55,661 bases of DNA from Verrucomicrobiota bacterium. Lineage in GTDB: Bacteria; Verrucomicrobiota; Verrucomicrobiia; Limisphaerales; JACQFS01. The notes beneath the pieces are model-generated. The model worked only from the letters and a program-made list of their open reading frames with translations, had not been told where the DNA came from and searched no databases. Both the position numbers and the translations under genes were made by a program. Positions 1 to 10,165 of the stretch are shown piece by piece (the stretch's first letter is position 1; each line of letters starts with the position of its first letter). The DNA lies in NCBI GenBank assembly GCA_016199935.1, contig JACQFS010000169.1, positions 1-55,661 on the forward strand, given 5' to 3'.

Positions 1-879
1 CAAGACCTCATCGCCAAAGCCGCGACGCCGCTCGACGCGTTGCCTTACATCCAGCAGTTCAGCCATGCCACGTTCGTGGTGAAATACGGCGGCAGTTTCA
101 TGGACTCGCCCGATCCCGCCGTGCGCAACGGCGTCGCCCGCGACATCGTTTTCCTCGAAGCCGTCGAGATCAACCCGGTCGTCGTCCACGGCGGCGGCAA
201 GGCCATCACGCGCGCGATGGACGCCGCGGGGCTCAAGGCGAACTTCATCCAAGGCATGCGCGTCACAGACGAGGCGGCGGTCGGCGTCGTGGACCGCGTG
301 CTGTCGCGCGAAATCAATCCCGAGATCGTGAGGACCATCGAATCGCTCGGCGGCAAGGCGCGCGGGTTTTCCGGCGCGGACATTTTCAAGTGCCGCAAGC
401 TCTGGCTCGACGACCAGGACCGGCCCGGCGCGAAACTCGACATCGGTTACGTGGGCGAGGTGATCGAGGTGAACACCGACCCGCTCCGCCAGTGCATCCG
501 GCGCGGCGTGACGCCGGTCATCAGCCCCGTGGCACTCGGCGAGGACGGCCTGATTTACAACTGCAACGCCGACGTGGCCGCCGCGCAGGTCGCGCTCGCG
601 CTCAAGGCGAAGCGCCTCGTCTTCCTGAGCGACGTGCCCGGCCTGCTGCGTGACCCGAAGGATCCGGCGACGCTCATCAAGCATTTGCAAACGAGCGAAG
701 TGCCCGGCCTGAAGCAGGCGGGCATCGTGGACAAGGGCATGATTCCCAAAGTGGACAGCGCCGTCGCCGCGATCAAGGCCGGCGTGGAAAAGGTCTCGTT
801 CGTGGACGGCCGCGTGCCGCACTCGGTGTTGATGGAAATTTTCACCGACGAAGGCGTGGGCACGGAAGTCGTGCTGTAG
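1..879 (+). CDS. argB: Acetylglutamate kinase (ArgB), 5' end cut by window
   Basis: Phosphorylates N-acetyl-L-glutamate with ATP, the second step of arginine biosynthesis, in the cytoplasm. The frame is open from base 1 (QDLIAKAATPLDALPYIQQF), so the start codon lies just upstream of the window; the TTG at 40 is not the likely start. Visible amino-acid-kinase motifs are KYGGSFMD (nucleotide loop), VVHGGGKAI (substrate loop), NCNADVAAAQVA and LSDVPGLL, with GMIPKVDSA near the C-terminus. 292 residues are visible, close to full length. The N-terminal helix resembles the one found in arginine-inhibited hexameric ArgB, so feedback inhibition is plausible (inference). It has no visible link to the genes that follow. 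Confidence 0.95.
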   Translation, partial: QDLIAKAATPLDALPYIQQFSHATFVVKYGGSFMDSPDPAVRNGVARDIVFLEAVEINPVVVHGGGKAITRAMDAAGLKANFIQGMRVTDEAAVGVVDRVLSREINPEIVRTIESLGGKARGFSGADIFKCRKLWLDDQDRPGAKLDIGYVGEVIEVNTDPLRQCIRRGVTPVISPVALGEDGLIYNCNADVAAAQVALALKAKRLVFLSDVPGLLRDPKDPATLIKHLQTSEVPGLKQAGIVDKGMIPKVDSAVAAIKAGVEKVSFVDGRVPHSVLMEIFTDEGVGTEVVL

Positions 880-948
880 TCGGTCTCGCCGGTGCGCGCG
901 AATAATTCTTTGCCGCCGCGGGTCTGGTGTTGCATACACAAGACCTCG

Positions 949-3900
949 ATGAACCTCGTCCCGCGAATCTGCGCGTTGCTGATCGGTGCCGTGGCCGCTG
1001 CGTTTGGGGCCGGGGTGGAGGTTTCCCGGCTTCCGTCCCCGGCGTCGCGGTCGGTGGATTTCGCCCGTGACATCCGGCCGATCTTCGCGAAGTCGTGTTA
1101 CTCCTGCCACGGTCCGGACAAGCAGAAGGGCGATCTGCGCCTCGACCGCAAGGCCGACGCGCTCAAGGGCGGGGACTCGCACGCGCCGGACATCGTTCCG
1201 GGCAAGAGCGCGGAGAGTCCGCTGATTCATTTTGTCGCCGGCCTGGTGCCCGACCTGAAAATGCCGGCAAAGGGTGACGCGCTCACGGTGGAGCAGATCG
1301 GCCTGCTGCGTGCGTGGATTGACCAAGGGGCGCAGTGGCCGGAGGCCAGCGTCGCCGCGAACTCCACGAAGAGCCACTGGTCGTTTCGGCCGGTGAGGCG
1401 GACGGTTGTTCCAGCGGCCCCGCGTTCCGCACCGCGCGTCACGCAGCCCATTGATGCCTTCGTTCTCGCAAAACTCTCGGAGAAAAAACTCGCGCTCTCG
1501 CCCGAAGCCGATCGGCGCACGTTGATCCGGCGGGTCTCCTTCGATGTCATCGGTCTGCCGCCGACGCCGGAGGAAGTGGAGGCGTTTGTCGCGGACAAGG
1601 ACCCGAAGGCTTACGAAAAGCTCGTGGATCGGCTGCTCTCGTCGCCGCGCTTCGGCGAGCGGTGGGCGCGGCACTGGCTCGATGTCGTGCGCTTCGCCGA
1701 GAGCGATGGCTTTGAGAAAAACAACATGAGAGCCAACGCCTGGCCCTATCGCGATTACGTCATCCAGTCGTTCAACGAGGACAAGCCCTACGACCAGTTC
1801 ATCCGCGAGCACCTCGCCGGCGACGCGCTCGGAGCCGATGTGGCCACCTCGTTTCTCGTCGCGGGCGCGGTGGACCGTGTGAAGAGCAAGGACCCCGTGC
1901 TCACCGCCAACCAGCGTGCCGACGAGCTGCACGACATGGTCGGCGTGACCGGCGCGACCTTCCTCAGCCTCACCGTCAACTGCGCTCGCTGTCACGATCA
2001 CAAGTTCGATCCCATCTCCGCGAACGACTACTACGCGATGACCGCGATGCTCGCCGGTGTGCAGCACGGTGAACGCGCGATGCGACCCGCCGACGAGACG
2101 GCGCGCGCGAAAAAATCCGAGTCGTTGCGAAAGGAACTCACGCCCATCGAGGCGCAGCTCGCGAAGTTCCAGCCGCGCGCGCAACTCGGCCGCGTGGTCC
2201 TCATTGACGATTCCGCCCCGCAATCCACGGACACGAAACCGGGCGTCACCCAAATCGAGCAGCCGAAGAACGGCCAGCCCATCGCCTATTCGCCGGGCAA
2301 GGAACGCGGGCAGGCCGAAGACGCGGGCGATCTGTCGCGTCTGCCGAATCTCGGCGAGAGCTACCGCTACTGGGCCGCGGAGCCGGGCAAGCGCGAGGAT
2401 TTTTTCACGTGGGATCCGAAACTCGCGGGCCGTTTCCGCATCTGGCTTTCGTGGGGCGCGTGGACCACGCACGCCAAGGACGCGCGCTACGTGCTCGACC
2501 GCGACGGCGACCTCGGCACGACGAACGATCAGACGGAAATCGCGAATGTGAACCAGAGCGTGTTCGCCGATGGCACGCCCGCGATTCCGAATCAGAAACG
2601 CTGGAGCGGCTTCCGCCTCGCGGGCGTGCATGAGTTGAAACCGGAGAGCCGCCTCGTTCTCCAGAGTGGCGAAAAGGGCGGGCCGACGGTGGCCGACGTT
2701 GTCCTCTTTGAGGAAGTCACCGGTGCCGCAAATGCGACGGAGAAACCCGTGGCGCCGAGACTGCGCGCGCCCGTTTCGCATCGCGCCAACGAGGAGACGT
2801 TCGATGCAGTCGAGGCGAAGTTCGTCCGCTTCACGACCACCGCTTCGAGCACCATCGAGCCCTGCATAGATGAATTGGAAGTTTTCTCCACCGGGCCAAA
2901 TTCGCGCAACGTGGCGCTCGCCAAGCTCGGGACGAAGGCAACGGCCTCGGGCACCTACGGCAATGGCAGGGGCACGAAACACAAACTGGAGCACATCAAC
3001 GACGGCCGCTACGGCAACGACTTCAGCTGGATTTCCAACGAGAAGGGCGCGGGCTGGGTGCAACTGGAATTCGCGAAACCCGAGCGCATCAGCCGCATCG
3101 TGTGGAGCCGCGACCGCGGTGATTCGAAGAAGGGTCGCGTGTATGACGACCGCCTCGCCATTGGCTATCGCATCGAAGTTTCGGCGGATGGCAAAGCGTG
3201 GCGCGCGGTCGCCTCGTCGTCCGATCGGCTCGCGGCAGATTACCGGAAGCGCGTGCCCACCATCCCGACCATCGGTGATGTTCCCGCCTCCGAGGCCGCC
3301 GAGGTCGCGCGGCTGACAACCCGGCGGGCGAAATTGCAGAATGAGTTGCAGGAGTTGTCCACGTTCCCGCTCGTCTATGCCGGCAAGTTCGAGCGGCCCG
3401 GCGCGACGCACCGGATGCATCGCGGCGACCCGATGCAGCCGCGCGAGGAAATCGCGCCGGGCGCGCTCGCGCAGTTCGGCGCGAAGCTCACGTTGCCGCC
3501 CGACACGCCCGAGCAGGAGCGCCGGCTTGCGCTCGCGAACTGGATTGCCGATCCGCAGCATCCGCTCACCGCGCGCGTCATCGTGAACCGCCTGTGGCAT
3601 TATCATTTCGGCACCGGCCTCGTGGACACACCGAGCGATTTTGGCATCAACGGCGGCCGGCCCACGCACCCCGAGTTGCTCGACTGGCTCGCGAGCGAAC
3701 TCGTCGCGAACGGCTGGCGGCTCAAGCACATTCACCGGCTCATCCTCACGAGCGCGACGTATCGGCAATCCTCCTCGGTGGCAGCCGACGTGAGGAGGCT
3801 CACTTTGAATTCGGAACGCGGAACACGGAGCGCGGAAAATAGTCAGAGCCTCCTTACGTCGGCTGCTACCGAGGCGATGAAAGTGGACGCCTCCTCCCGC

Positions 3901-4437
3901 CTCCTCTGGCGTTTCCCCCCGCGTCGTCTCGAAGCCGAGGCGTTGCGCGATGCCATGCTCGCCATCAGCGGCAAACTCGATCTCCGCATGGGCGGCGCCG
4001 GCTTCGACCTGTTCGAGCCGAATGACAACTACGTGAAAATCTTCGCCACCAAAGCCGAGTATGGCCCCGCCGAATTCCGCCGCATGGTCTATCAAAGCAA
4101 ACCGCGCACGATGCTCGACGACGTCTTCGGCGCGTTCGATTGCCCCGACGCCGGCCAGAGCGCGCCCAAGCGCACGAGTTCGACCACGCCGCTCCAAGCC
4201 TTGAATCTGTTGAACAGCCCCTTCGCCACACAGCAAGCCGGTTTCTTCGCCGAGCGATTGGAGAGGGAATCCGGCAAGGATCCAAATGCGCAAGTTCGCC
4301 GCGCTTTCCAACTTGTCTTCGGCCGCGCACCCTCCGCCGATGAAGCCGCCGCCGCGACCAAACTCATCGCGGAGCATGGCCTGAAAGTTTTCTGCCGCGC
4401 ACTTTTCAACTCCAATGAATTCATCAATGTCTTTTAA
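949..4437 (+). CDS. PSCyt1-DUF1549-DUF1553 cytochrome protein, set 1
   Basis: Exported protein of about 1162 residues, of the Pirellula/Verrucomicrobium planctomycete-cytochrome family. The start is ATG 949, giving a signal peptide (LICALL-type hydrophobic core); an upstream in-frame GTG at 892 would add an unlikely leader. Order of parts: PSCyt1 heme site CYSCH at residues 50-54; DUF1549 from about 165 (PIDAFVLAKL), with a second CxxCH in CARCHDHKFDP near 345; a middle region with two discoidin-like beta-sandwich stretches at about 620-760; and DUF1553 from about 857 (ANWIADPQHPLTARVIVNRLW). The family is predicted to take part in extracytoplasmic electron transfer or oxidative substrate breakdown, but no reaction is known. 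An in-frame inverted-repeat insert (3774-3873) lies in DUF1553 just after ATYRQSS. The gene overlaps the next gene by 23 bases. Confidence 0.9.
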   Translation: MNLVPRICALLIGAVAAAFGAGVEVSRLPSPASRSVDFARDIRPIFAKSCYSCHGPDKQKGDLRLDRKADALKGGDSHAPDIVPGKSAESPLIHFVAGLVPDLKMPAKGDALTVEQIGLLRAWIDQGAQWPEASVAANSTKSHWSFRPVRRTVVPAAPRSAPRVTQPIDAFVLAKLSEKKLALSPEADRRTLIRRVSFDVIGLPPTPEEVEAFVADKDPKAYEKLVDRLLSSPRFGERWARHWLDVVRFAESDGFEKNNMRANAWPYRDYVIQSFNEDKPYDQFIREHLAGDALGADVATSFLVAGAVDRVKSKDPVLTANQRADELHDMVGVTGATFLSLTVNCARCHDHKFDPISANDYYAMTAMLAGVQHGERAMRPADETARAKKSESLRKELTPIEAQLAKFQPRAQLGRVVLIDDSAPQSTDTKPGVTQIEQPKNGQPIAYSPGKERGQAEDAGDLSRLPNLGESYRYWAAEPGKREDFFTWDPKLAGRFRIWLSWGAWTTHAKDARYVLDRDGDLGTTNDQTEIANVNQSVFADGTPAIPNQKRWSGFRLAGVHELKPESRLVLQSGEKGGPTVADVVLFEEVTGAANATEKPVAPRLRAPVSHRANEETFDAVEAKFVRFTTTASSTIEPCIDELEVFSTGPNSRNVALAKLGTKATASGTYGNGRGTKHKLEHINDGRYGNDFSWISNEKGAGWVQLEFAKPERISRIVWSRDRGDSKKGRVYDDRLAIGYRIEVSADGKAWRAVASSSDRLAADYRKRVPTIPTIGDVPASEAAEVARLTTRRAKLQNELQELSTFPLVYAGKFERPGATHRMHRGDPMQPREEIAPGALAQFGAKLTLPPDTPEQERRLALANWIADPQHPLTARVIVNRLWHYHFGTGLVDTPSDFGINGGRPTHPELLDWLASELVANGWRLKHIHRLILTSATYRQSSSVAADVRRLTLNSERGTRSAENSQSLLTSAATEAMKVDASSRLLWRFPPRRLEAEALRDAMLAISGKLDLRMGGAGFDLFEPNDNYVKIFATKAEYGPAEFRRMVYQSKPRTMLDDVFGAFDCPDAGQSAPKRTSSTTPLQALNLLNSPFATQQAGFFAERLERESGKDPNAQVRRAFQLVFGRAPSADEAAAATKLIAEHGLKVFCRALFNSNEFINVF
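3774..3873. repeat. In-frame inverted-repeat element, family A, copy 1
   Basis: Left arm 3774-3801 and right arm 3846-3873 are reverse complements at 26 of 28 positions, with core GGTGGCAGCCGACGT and AAGGAGGCTC. The spacer is exactly 44 bp. The arms are translated as VAADVRRL and SLLTSAAT inside the DUF1553 domain. The same arms with the same spacer length recur at 18209-18302. Confidence 0.9.
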
Positions 4438-7400
4438 GTCCCGCGCGCTGCTCGTCTTCGTTGCGTTGCTCGCACTGACTGTGGCGAATGTGGAGGCCGC
4501 CGCCGCAAAGCCCATCCGCGCCGGCGCAGTCTCCATTGACATCACGCCGACCAGCTTCCCGGTCATCGTCAACGGCGGCTTTTTGGAAAAGCAGGCGACG
4601 AAGGCGAATGACCAGCTTCACGCCCGCGCGGTCGTGCTGGACGACGGCCAGACGCGCGTTGCGATCTGTGTCGTGGACACGTGCATGATGATGCGCGAAT
4701 TGATTGATGACGCAAAGGCGATGGCGAGCAAGGCCACGGGCATTCCGACGGAGCGCATGCTCGTCTCGGCGACGCACACGCACTCGGCACCGTCGGCGAT
4801 GTCGTGTCTCGGCACGCGGCTCGACACGAACTACGCGGCGTATCTGCCCGGCAAGATTGCCGAAGCCATCGCGGGCGCGGCGAAAAATCTCCAACCCGCG
4901 CGCGTCGGCTGGGCCGTGGTGCCCGCGTGGGAATACACGAACTGCCGTCGCTGGATTCGCCGGCCGGACAAGCTGATCACCGATCCGTTCGGCGTCGTCT
5001 CCGCGCGCGCGAACATGCACCCCGGCAACCTCAACCCCGACGCCATCGGGCCAAGCGGGCCGATTGATCCCGACCTCTCGATCCTCTCCGTGCAGACGCG
5101 CGACGGCCGGCCGCTGGCGTTGCTCGCGAATTTTTCCATGCACTACTTCGGCGCCGGGCCGCTCTCGGCGGATTACTTCGGCGCGTTCGCCAACGGCATC
5201 GGCAAGCTCATCGGCGCGCGCGAGGGCGAGCCGTTCGTCGGCATCATGTCGCAGGGCACCAGCGGCGACTCGCAATGGCGCGATTACGCCGACCGCGTCA
5301 AGACCGTCACGACGGAGCAATACTCCGGCGGCCTGATGCAACTCGCCGCCGCCGCTTACAAGAAGATTGAGCACCACGACTCGGCTCCGATCGCGATGGC
5401 CGAGGCGAAGCTCAAGCTGGGCCGCCGCGTGGCCGACGAGTCGCGCCTCGCGTGGGCGCGCAAGATCGCCGGCCCGATGGGCGACCGCGTGGCGACGAAT
5501 CAGGTCGAGGTCTATGCGCGCGAGCAGTTGTATATTGCGGCCGCGCCGGAGCGGGAATTGAAGCTGCAGGCGCTGCGCATCGGCGAGCTTGGCATCACGG
5601 CGATCCCCAATGAGGTCTATGCGATCACCGGTCTCAAGCTGAAGGCGCAAAGTCCGCTGCGCCCGACGTTCAACATCGAACTCGCCAATGGCAGCGAGGG
5701 CTACATCCCGCCGCCGGAGCAGCACAAGCTCGGCGGCTACACCACGTGGGCCGCGCGCACCGCCGGGCTCGTCCCCGAAGCCGAGCCGCGCATCGTCGAG
5801 ACGGTGCTCGGGCTGTTGGAAAAAGTTTCTGGCGAAAAGCGCCGCAAGGTCGTGGATGAAAACGGTCCTTACGCGCAGGCCGTGCTCGCCGCGAAACCGC
5901 TCGCCTACTGGCGCATGAGCGAGTTCGTGCCACCGACCGCTTACGACGCGAGCGGGAACAAAAACCACGCGACCTACGATTGGGAACACGGCGTCGCGTT
6001 TCACCTGCTCGGCGCTGGCAACGGCATGGGCGCATCGTCGCAGCCCTCGCTCGCGACCACGACGTTCTCCGGACCGAATCAATTGAATCGCTCGCCACAC
6101 TTCGCCGGCGGCTCGATGAAGGCGGAATTGAAGAAGCTCGGCGCGGACTACACGTGCACGTTCTGGCTTTGGAACGGACTCGATCCGAAAGCCCGCGCGA
6201 CGACGGGCATCGCTTTCACGCGCGGCAGCGAGCGACTCGGCATCACGGGAACGTCCAGCCAGCCCGGGCGCCTCTTCTTCGCCGCGAGCACCAACGCCGC
6301 GCCGCTCGTCGGCAAAACCGAACTGCTCTGGAAAGACTGGCACCACATCGCGCTCGTGCGCGAGGGCAGGCGCGTGACCGCCTATCTCGACGGCCAGCCG
6401 GGGTTGTCGGGCGAGGCGGAGGACAAGGCCGGCGGCGTTACTTTGTTCTTCGGTGGCCGGGTCGGAGATGGCTCCACGCTGGAAGGGAAAATTGACGAGG
6501 CCGCCGTCTTCAACCGCGTCCTGACTCCGGTGGACATCGCCGCACAGTATCAGGTCAGCGGGCCACCACCGCGCGCGACGGTCGTGACTCCGCCACCGTC
6601 AGCTCCAAAGACGGCGCATGTGGACATGGCTGCACCGAAGTTTCCGGCGGCCTACGACGCGGTGCTCAAGGATTTGAAACCCGCAGTGCACCAGCCCTTG
6701 CGCACACCTAAGAAAGAGTTCGCGGGCCAGCGCGTGTCCCTGGAGGGCGCGAAGATTTCCGGCGGCACCTACTCGGCGTCGTTCTGCTTTCGGAACAATC
6801 TCGGCAACAGCGAGCGCGCGGTGACGGCGTATCTGTTCTCGCGCGGGCCGGATGGAAACCTGCAGGCGCCCGGCGATCACCTCGGTATCGGCGGCAGCTT
6901 CCGCTCCGGCTACGAGGGGAAACTGCTTTTCTACAATGGCAATGAGAGCCACCAGACGGCGCTCGGTCGCACCGCGATTGCGCCGGGTTCGTGGAACCAC
7001 GTCGTGCTCGTGCGCGATGGCGCGCGCGTCACCGCCTATCTGAACGGCCAGCTCGAAACGTCCGGCGACATTGAGGTGACCGCACCGAGCGCCCGTGAAT
7101 TTTTCCTCGGCGCGCGCAGCGACAACTTCGCGCCGCTGCAAGGCGGCCTCGCGGAGTTCGCAATGTTCGACCGCGCGTTGAAGGCCGAAGAGGTCACGCA
7201 ACTTTTCAAAGCGGTTGAAGTTCCCGTTGCACGACCCGTCGTCACGAGCGCGCCGCCTGCGCCCGCGTCGCCACCGAAGCTCGAGGTTCCACCCACCTCG
7301 CCGCAGGACTCGCTCAAGAAAATCCACGTGCCCGAAGGCTTCACCGTCGAACTTGTCGCCGCCGAGTCGCTCGTGAAGGACCCGGTGGCGATTGATTGGG

Positions 7401-10165
7401 ATGAGCGCGGTCGCCTCTGGGTCGTCGAGATGGCGGACTATCCGCTCGGCATGGACAACAACGGCAAGCCCGGCGGCCGTCTGCGTGTGCTCGAAGACAC
7501 CGACGGCGACGGTCGCTACGACAAGTCCACGCTGGTCGCGGACGGTCTGAGTTTTCCCAACGGCCTGCTCACGTGGCGCGATGGCGTGCTCGTCACCGCC
7601 GCGCCGGACATTTTGTTCGTGAAGGATTCCACCGGCGACGGCATCGCGGACATTCGCGAGCCGCTGTTCCAGGGATTCTTCGAGGGCAACCAGCAGTTGC
7701 GGGTGAACGGCCTGCGCTGGGGCCTCGACAACTGGGTCTATTGCGCGATCGGTGCGCACCACGGCAACTACGGGAAAAATCTGCTGCGCTCGAAACTCAC
7801 CGGCGCGGAGTTCGATCTCGGCGCGCGCGATTTCCGCATCCGGCCCGACACGGGTGCGCTCGAACCGCAGTCCGGCCCGACGCAGTTCGGCCGCAATCGC
7901 GACGCGTGGGGGCACTGGTTCGGCACGCAGAACAGTTGGCCGCTCTGGCACTACGTGCTCGCCGACCAATACCTGCGCCGCAATCCGCACGTCGCCGCGC
8001 CCGACCCGGTGCGGCAGATCGTCACGCCCGCGAACCCGCAGGTTTATCCCGCGAGCCGGCTGGAGAAACGCTTTCACAGCTTCAGCCAGTCGGGCCACTT
8101 CACCTCGGCGTGCGCGGGGATGATTTACAATGACGACCTGCTGTTCGGCGGCGGCAGCGAGGAGCACGCGTTCACGTGCGAGCCGTTCCACAATCTCGTC
8201 CAGCACAATGTCCTCACCGACGACGGCGTGAGCTTCGCATTTCACCGCGCGAAGGGCGAGGAGACGGTGGATTTCTTCGCCAGCGAGGACCGCTGGTGCC
8301 GCCCCGTGATGACGCGCACCGGTCCCGACGGCGCGTTGTGGGTCGTGGACATGTATCGCTACATGATCGAGCACCCGCAGTTCCTGCCGCCGGAGGGGAA
8401 GGCCGAACTGCTCCCGCACTATCGCGCCGGTGACGACCGGGGCCGCATCTACCGCGTGTTTCCGAAAAACCAGCCGCCGCGCAAACCGGTGCGCTTCGAG
8501 AAACTCGGTGCTGCTGAACTCGTCGCCGCACTCAACACGCCGAACGGTTGGCAACGCGACAAAGCCCAGCAGTTGCTCGTGTGGCGTAATGACAAGTCCG
8601 CGTCGCCGCACTTGGAGAAACTCGCTCGCGACGCGAAGGATGCCCGCGTGCGCTTGCAGGCGCTCTGCACGCTCGATGGCCTCGGTGCGCTGAAGCCCGA
8701 ACTCGTCGAGCGCGCGCTTGGGGATACGCATCCTGGCGTGCGCGAGAATGCGCTGCGCCTCGGTGAAACACGCGGCACGCCCGGCGTCATCGCGGCGGCA
8801 GTCAAACTCACCGGCGATTCAAATCTGAAAGTGCGGCTGCAACTCGCCTTCTCGCTCGGCGAATGGAAAGACCCGCGCGCGGGCGAGGCGCTGGGCCGCC
8901 TCGCCGTTGCGAATCACGCCGACCGTTTCATCACCGCCGCCGTGATGAGTTCCGCCGCTCCGCACGCCGAAGCGCTCGTGGGCGCCGTGATGAAGGCCGG
9001 CGGTTCCGCGCGTGACGCGCTCGCGGATTCATTGCTGAGCCTGGCCTTCGGCCTGAACCAGCGCGCGGCCATCGCCCGTCTGTTGGAGCCGACGCTCGCT
9101 TCACGCGACGGACGCTTTAGCGACGAGCAGATGGAGGGCTTCGGCCGTTTTCTCGACTTGCTCGCCCAGCGCAAGATGACGCTCGCCAGCCTGAGCGAGT
9201 CGGGCGGTGGTGACGAACTGGCCAAACGATTGCATGAGGCTGAAGCGATGTTCGCTTTCGCCAGGCAATCTGCCTCCGATGAATCCAAACCCGCCGGCCA
9301 GCGCGCGACCGCCGCCGCCTTGCTCGCCCGCGCCCCGTCGCAGCGCGCTGAGGCGATGAGTCTGCTCACGGGCTGGCTCACGCCGCGCACCGCCGGCGAA
9401 TTGCAGCGCGCCGCCGTGCGCTCGCTCGCCGCGACGGGCGACGACTCCGTGCCCGCGAAGCTGATGAGCGGCTGGGCCTCGCACGCACCCGCGACGCGCA
9501 ACGCCATCCTCGACGCGCTCATGGGCCGCGAGCCGTGGGCGTTTGCGCTGGTGCAGCGGCTGGAGAAGGGCGAATTGACTCCGAGCGATTTCGACCCGAC
9601 GCGGCGTGCGCAGTTGCTTCGTCACGCTTCTGCACGAGTTCGCGGCAAGGCGGGGAAATTTCTCAACGCCGCCGGCACCTCGAACCGTGCGAAGGTCGTC
9701 GAGGAATTCCGTCCCGCGCTTGCACTCAAGGGCAACGGTGTGCATGGCCGCGAGGTTTACCTCAAGCTCTGCGTGAACTGCCACAAGCTCGGCGACACCG
9801 GCAACGAAATCGGCCCCGACCTCCGCTCGGTCGTCGAGCATCCGCCGGAGAAACTGCTGTTCAACATCCTCGACCCGAGCGGCGATGTGCAACCCGGCTT
9901 CAACGCCTACAGTTGCACGCTCGCGAATGGCGAAGAACTCTACGGCCTTATCACTGTCGAGACCGGCAACAGCCTCACCTTCAAGCTCGCCGACGGCACC
10001 GTGCGCAACATCCCGCGCCGCGACGTCGCGTCGTTGCGCGGTTCCAATCTCTCGCTGATGCCCGAGGGATTGGAGAATGGTCTGACCAAACAGGACGTCG
10101 CGGACCTGATTCAGTTCCTCCGCACGCCGCGCGCAGACACGGGCACATCTGGTGGCAAACAATGA
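4415..10165 (+). CDS. Ceramidase-LamG-LamG-dehydrogenase-HEAT-cytochrome c fusion
   Basis: A giant exported protein of 1916 residues. Parts in order: a signal peptide; a neutral/alkaline ceramidase-like domain at about 30-480 (DITPTSFPVIVNGG, ATHTHSAPSAM); two LamG/concanavalin-like lectin domains at about 490-710 and 790-935; a PVC-type membrane-bound dehydrogenase beta-propeller from about 966 (VPEGFTVELVAAESLVKDP); HEAT-like helical repeats from about 1366; and a C-terminal heme domain with CVNCHKLGDTGNEIGPDL, CxxCH at 1786-1790. ATG 4415 overlaps the end of the upstream cytochrome gene by 23 bases; ATG 4427 is an alternative in the same frame. The dehydrogenase plus cytochrome suggests oxidation of a sugar or alcohol with electrons passed to the heme (known for the family). 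The role of the ceramidase-like part in this fusion is unknown. Confidence 0.88.
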   Translation: MNSSMSFKSRALLVFVALLALTVANVEAAAAKPIRAGAVSIDITPTSFPVIVNGGFLEKQATKANDQLHARAVVLDDGQTRVAICVVDTCMMMRELIDDAKAMASKATGIPTERMLVSATHTHSAPSAMSCLGTRLDTNYAAYLPGKIAEAIAGAAKNLQPARVGWAVVPAWEYTNCRRWIRRPDKLITDPFGVVSARANMHPGNLNPDAIGPSGPIDPDLSILSVQTRDGRPLALLANFSMHYFGAGPLSADYFGAFANGIGKLIGAREGEPFVGIMSQGTSGDSQWRDYADRVKTVTTEQYSGGLMQLAAAAYKKIEHHDSAPIAMAEAKLKLGRRVADESRLAWARKIAGPMGDRVATNQVEVYAREQLYIAAAPERELKLQALRIGELGITAIPNEVYAITGLKLKAQSPLRPTFNIELANGSEGYIPPPEQHKLGGYTTWAARTAGLVPEAEPRIVETVLGLLEKVSGEKRRKVVDENGPYAQAVLAAKPLAYWRMSEFVPPTAYDASGNKNHATYDWEHGVAFHLLGAGNGMGASSQPSLATTTFSGPNQLNRSPHFAGGSMKAELKKLGADYTCTFWLWNGLDPKARATTGIAFTRGSERLGITGTSSQPGRLFFAASTNAAPLVGKTELLWKDWHHIALVREGRRVTAYLDGQPGLSGEAEDKAGGVTLFFGGRVGDGSTLEGKIDEAAVFNRVLTPVDIAAQYQVSGPPPRATVVTPPPSAPKTAHVDMAAPKFPAAYDAVLKDLKPAVHQPLRTPKKEFAGQRVSLEGAKISGGTYSASFCFRNNLGNSERAVTAYLFSRGPDGNLQAPGDHLGIGGSFRSGYEGKLLFYNGNESHQTALGRTAIAPGSWNHVVLVRDGARVTAYLNGQLETSGDIEVTAPSAREFFLGARSDNFAPLQGGLAEFAMFDRALKAEEVTQLFKAVEVPVARPVVTSAPPAPASPPKLEVPPTSPQDSLKKIHVPEGFTVELVAAESLVKDPVAIDWDERGRLWVVEMADYPLGMDNNGKPGGRLRVLEDTDGDGRYDKSTLVADGLSFPNGLLTWRDGVLVTAAPDILFVKDSTGDGIADIREPLFQGFFEGNQQLRVNGLRWGLDNWVYCAIGAHHGNYGKNLLRSKLTGAEFDLGARDFRIRPDTGALEPQSGPTQFGRNRDAWGHWFGTQNSWPLWHYVLADQYLRRNPHVAAPDPVRQIVTPANPQVYPASRLEKRFHSFSQSGHFTSACAGMIYNDDLLFGGGSEEHAFTCEPFHNLVQHNVLTDDGVSFAFHRAKGEETVDFFASEDRWCRPVMTRTGPDGALWVVDMYRYMIEHPQFLPPEGKAELLPHYRAGDDRGRIYRVFPKNQPPRKPVRFEKLGAAELVAALNTPNGWQRDKAQQLLVWRNDKSASPHLEKLARDAKDARVRLQALCTLDGLGALKPELVERALGDTHPGVRENALRLGETRGTPGVIAAAVKLTGDSNLKVRLQLAFSLGEWKDPRAGEALGRLAVANHADRFITAAVMSSAAPHAEALVGAVMKAGGSARDALADSLLSLAFGLNQRAAIARLLEPTLASRDGRFSDEQMEGFGRFLDLLAQRKMTLASLSESGGGDELAKRLHEAEAMFAFARQSASDESKPAGQRATAAALLARAPSQRAEAMSLLTGWLTPRTAGELQRAAVRSLAATGDDSVPAKLMSGWASHAPATRNAILDALMGREPWAFALVQRLEKGELTPSDFDPTRRAQLLRHASARVRGKAGKFLNAAGTSNRAKVVEEFRPALALKGNGVHGREVYLKLCVNCHKLGDTGNEIGPDLRSVVEHPPEKLLFNILDPSGDVQPGFNAYSCTLANGEELYGLITVETGNSLTFKLADGTVRNIPRRDVASLRGSNLSLMPEGLENGLTKQDVADLIQFLRTPRADTGTSGGKQ

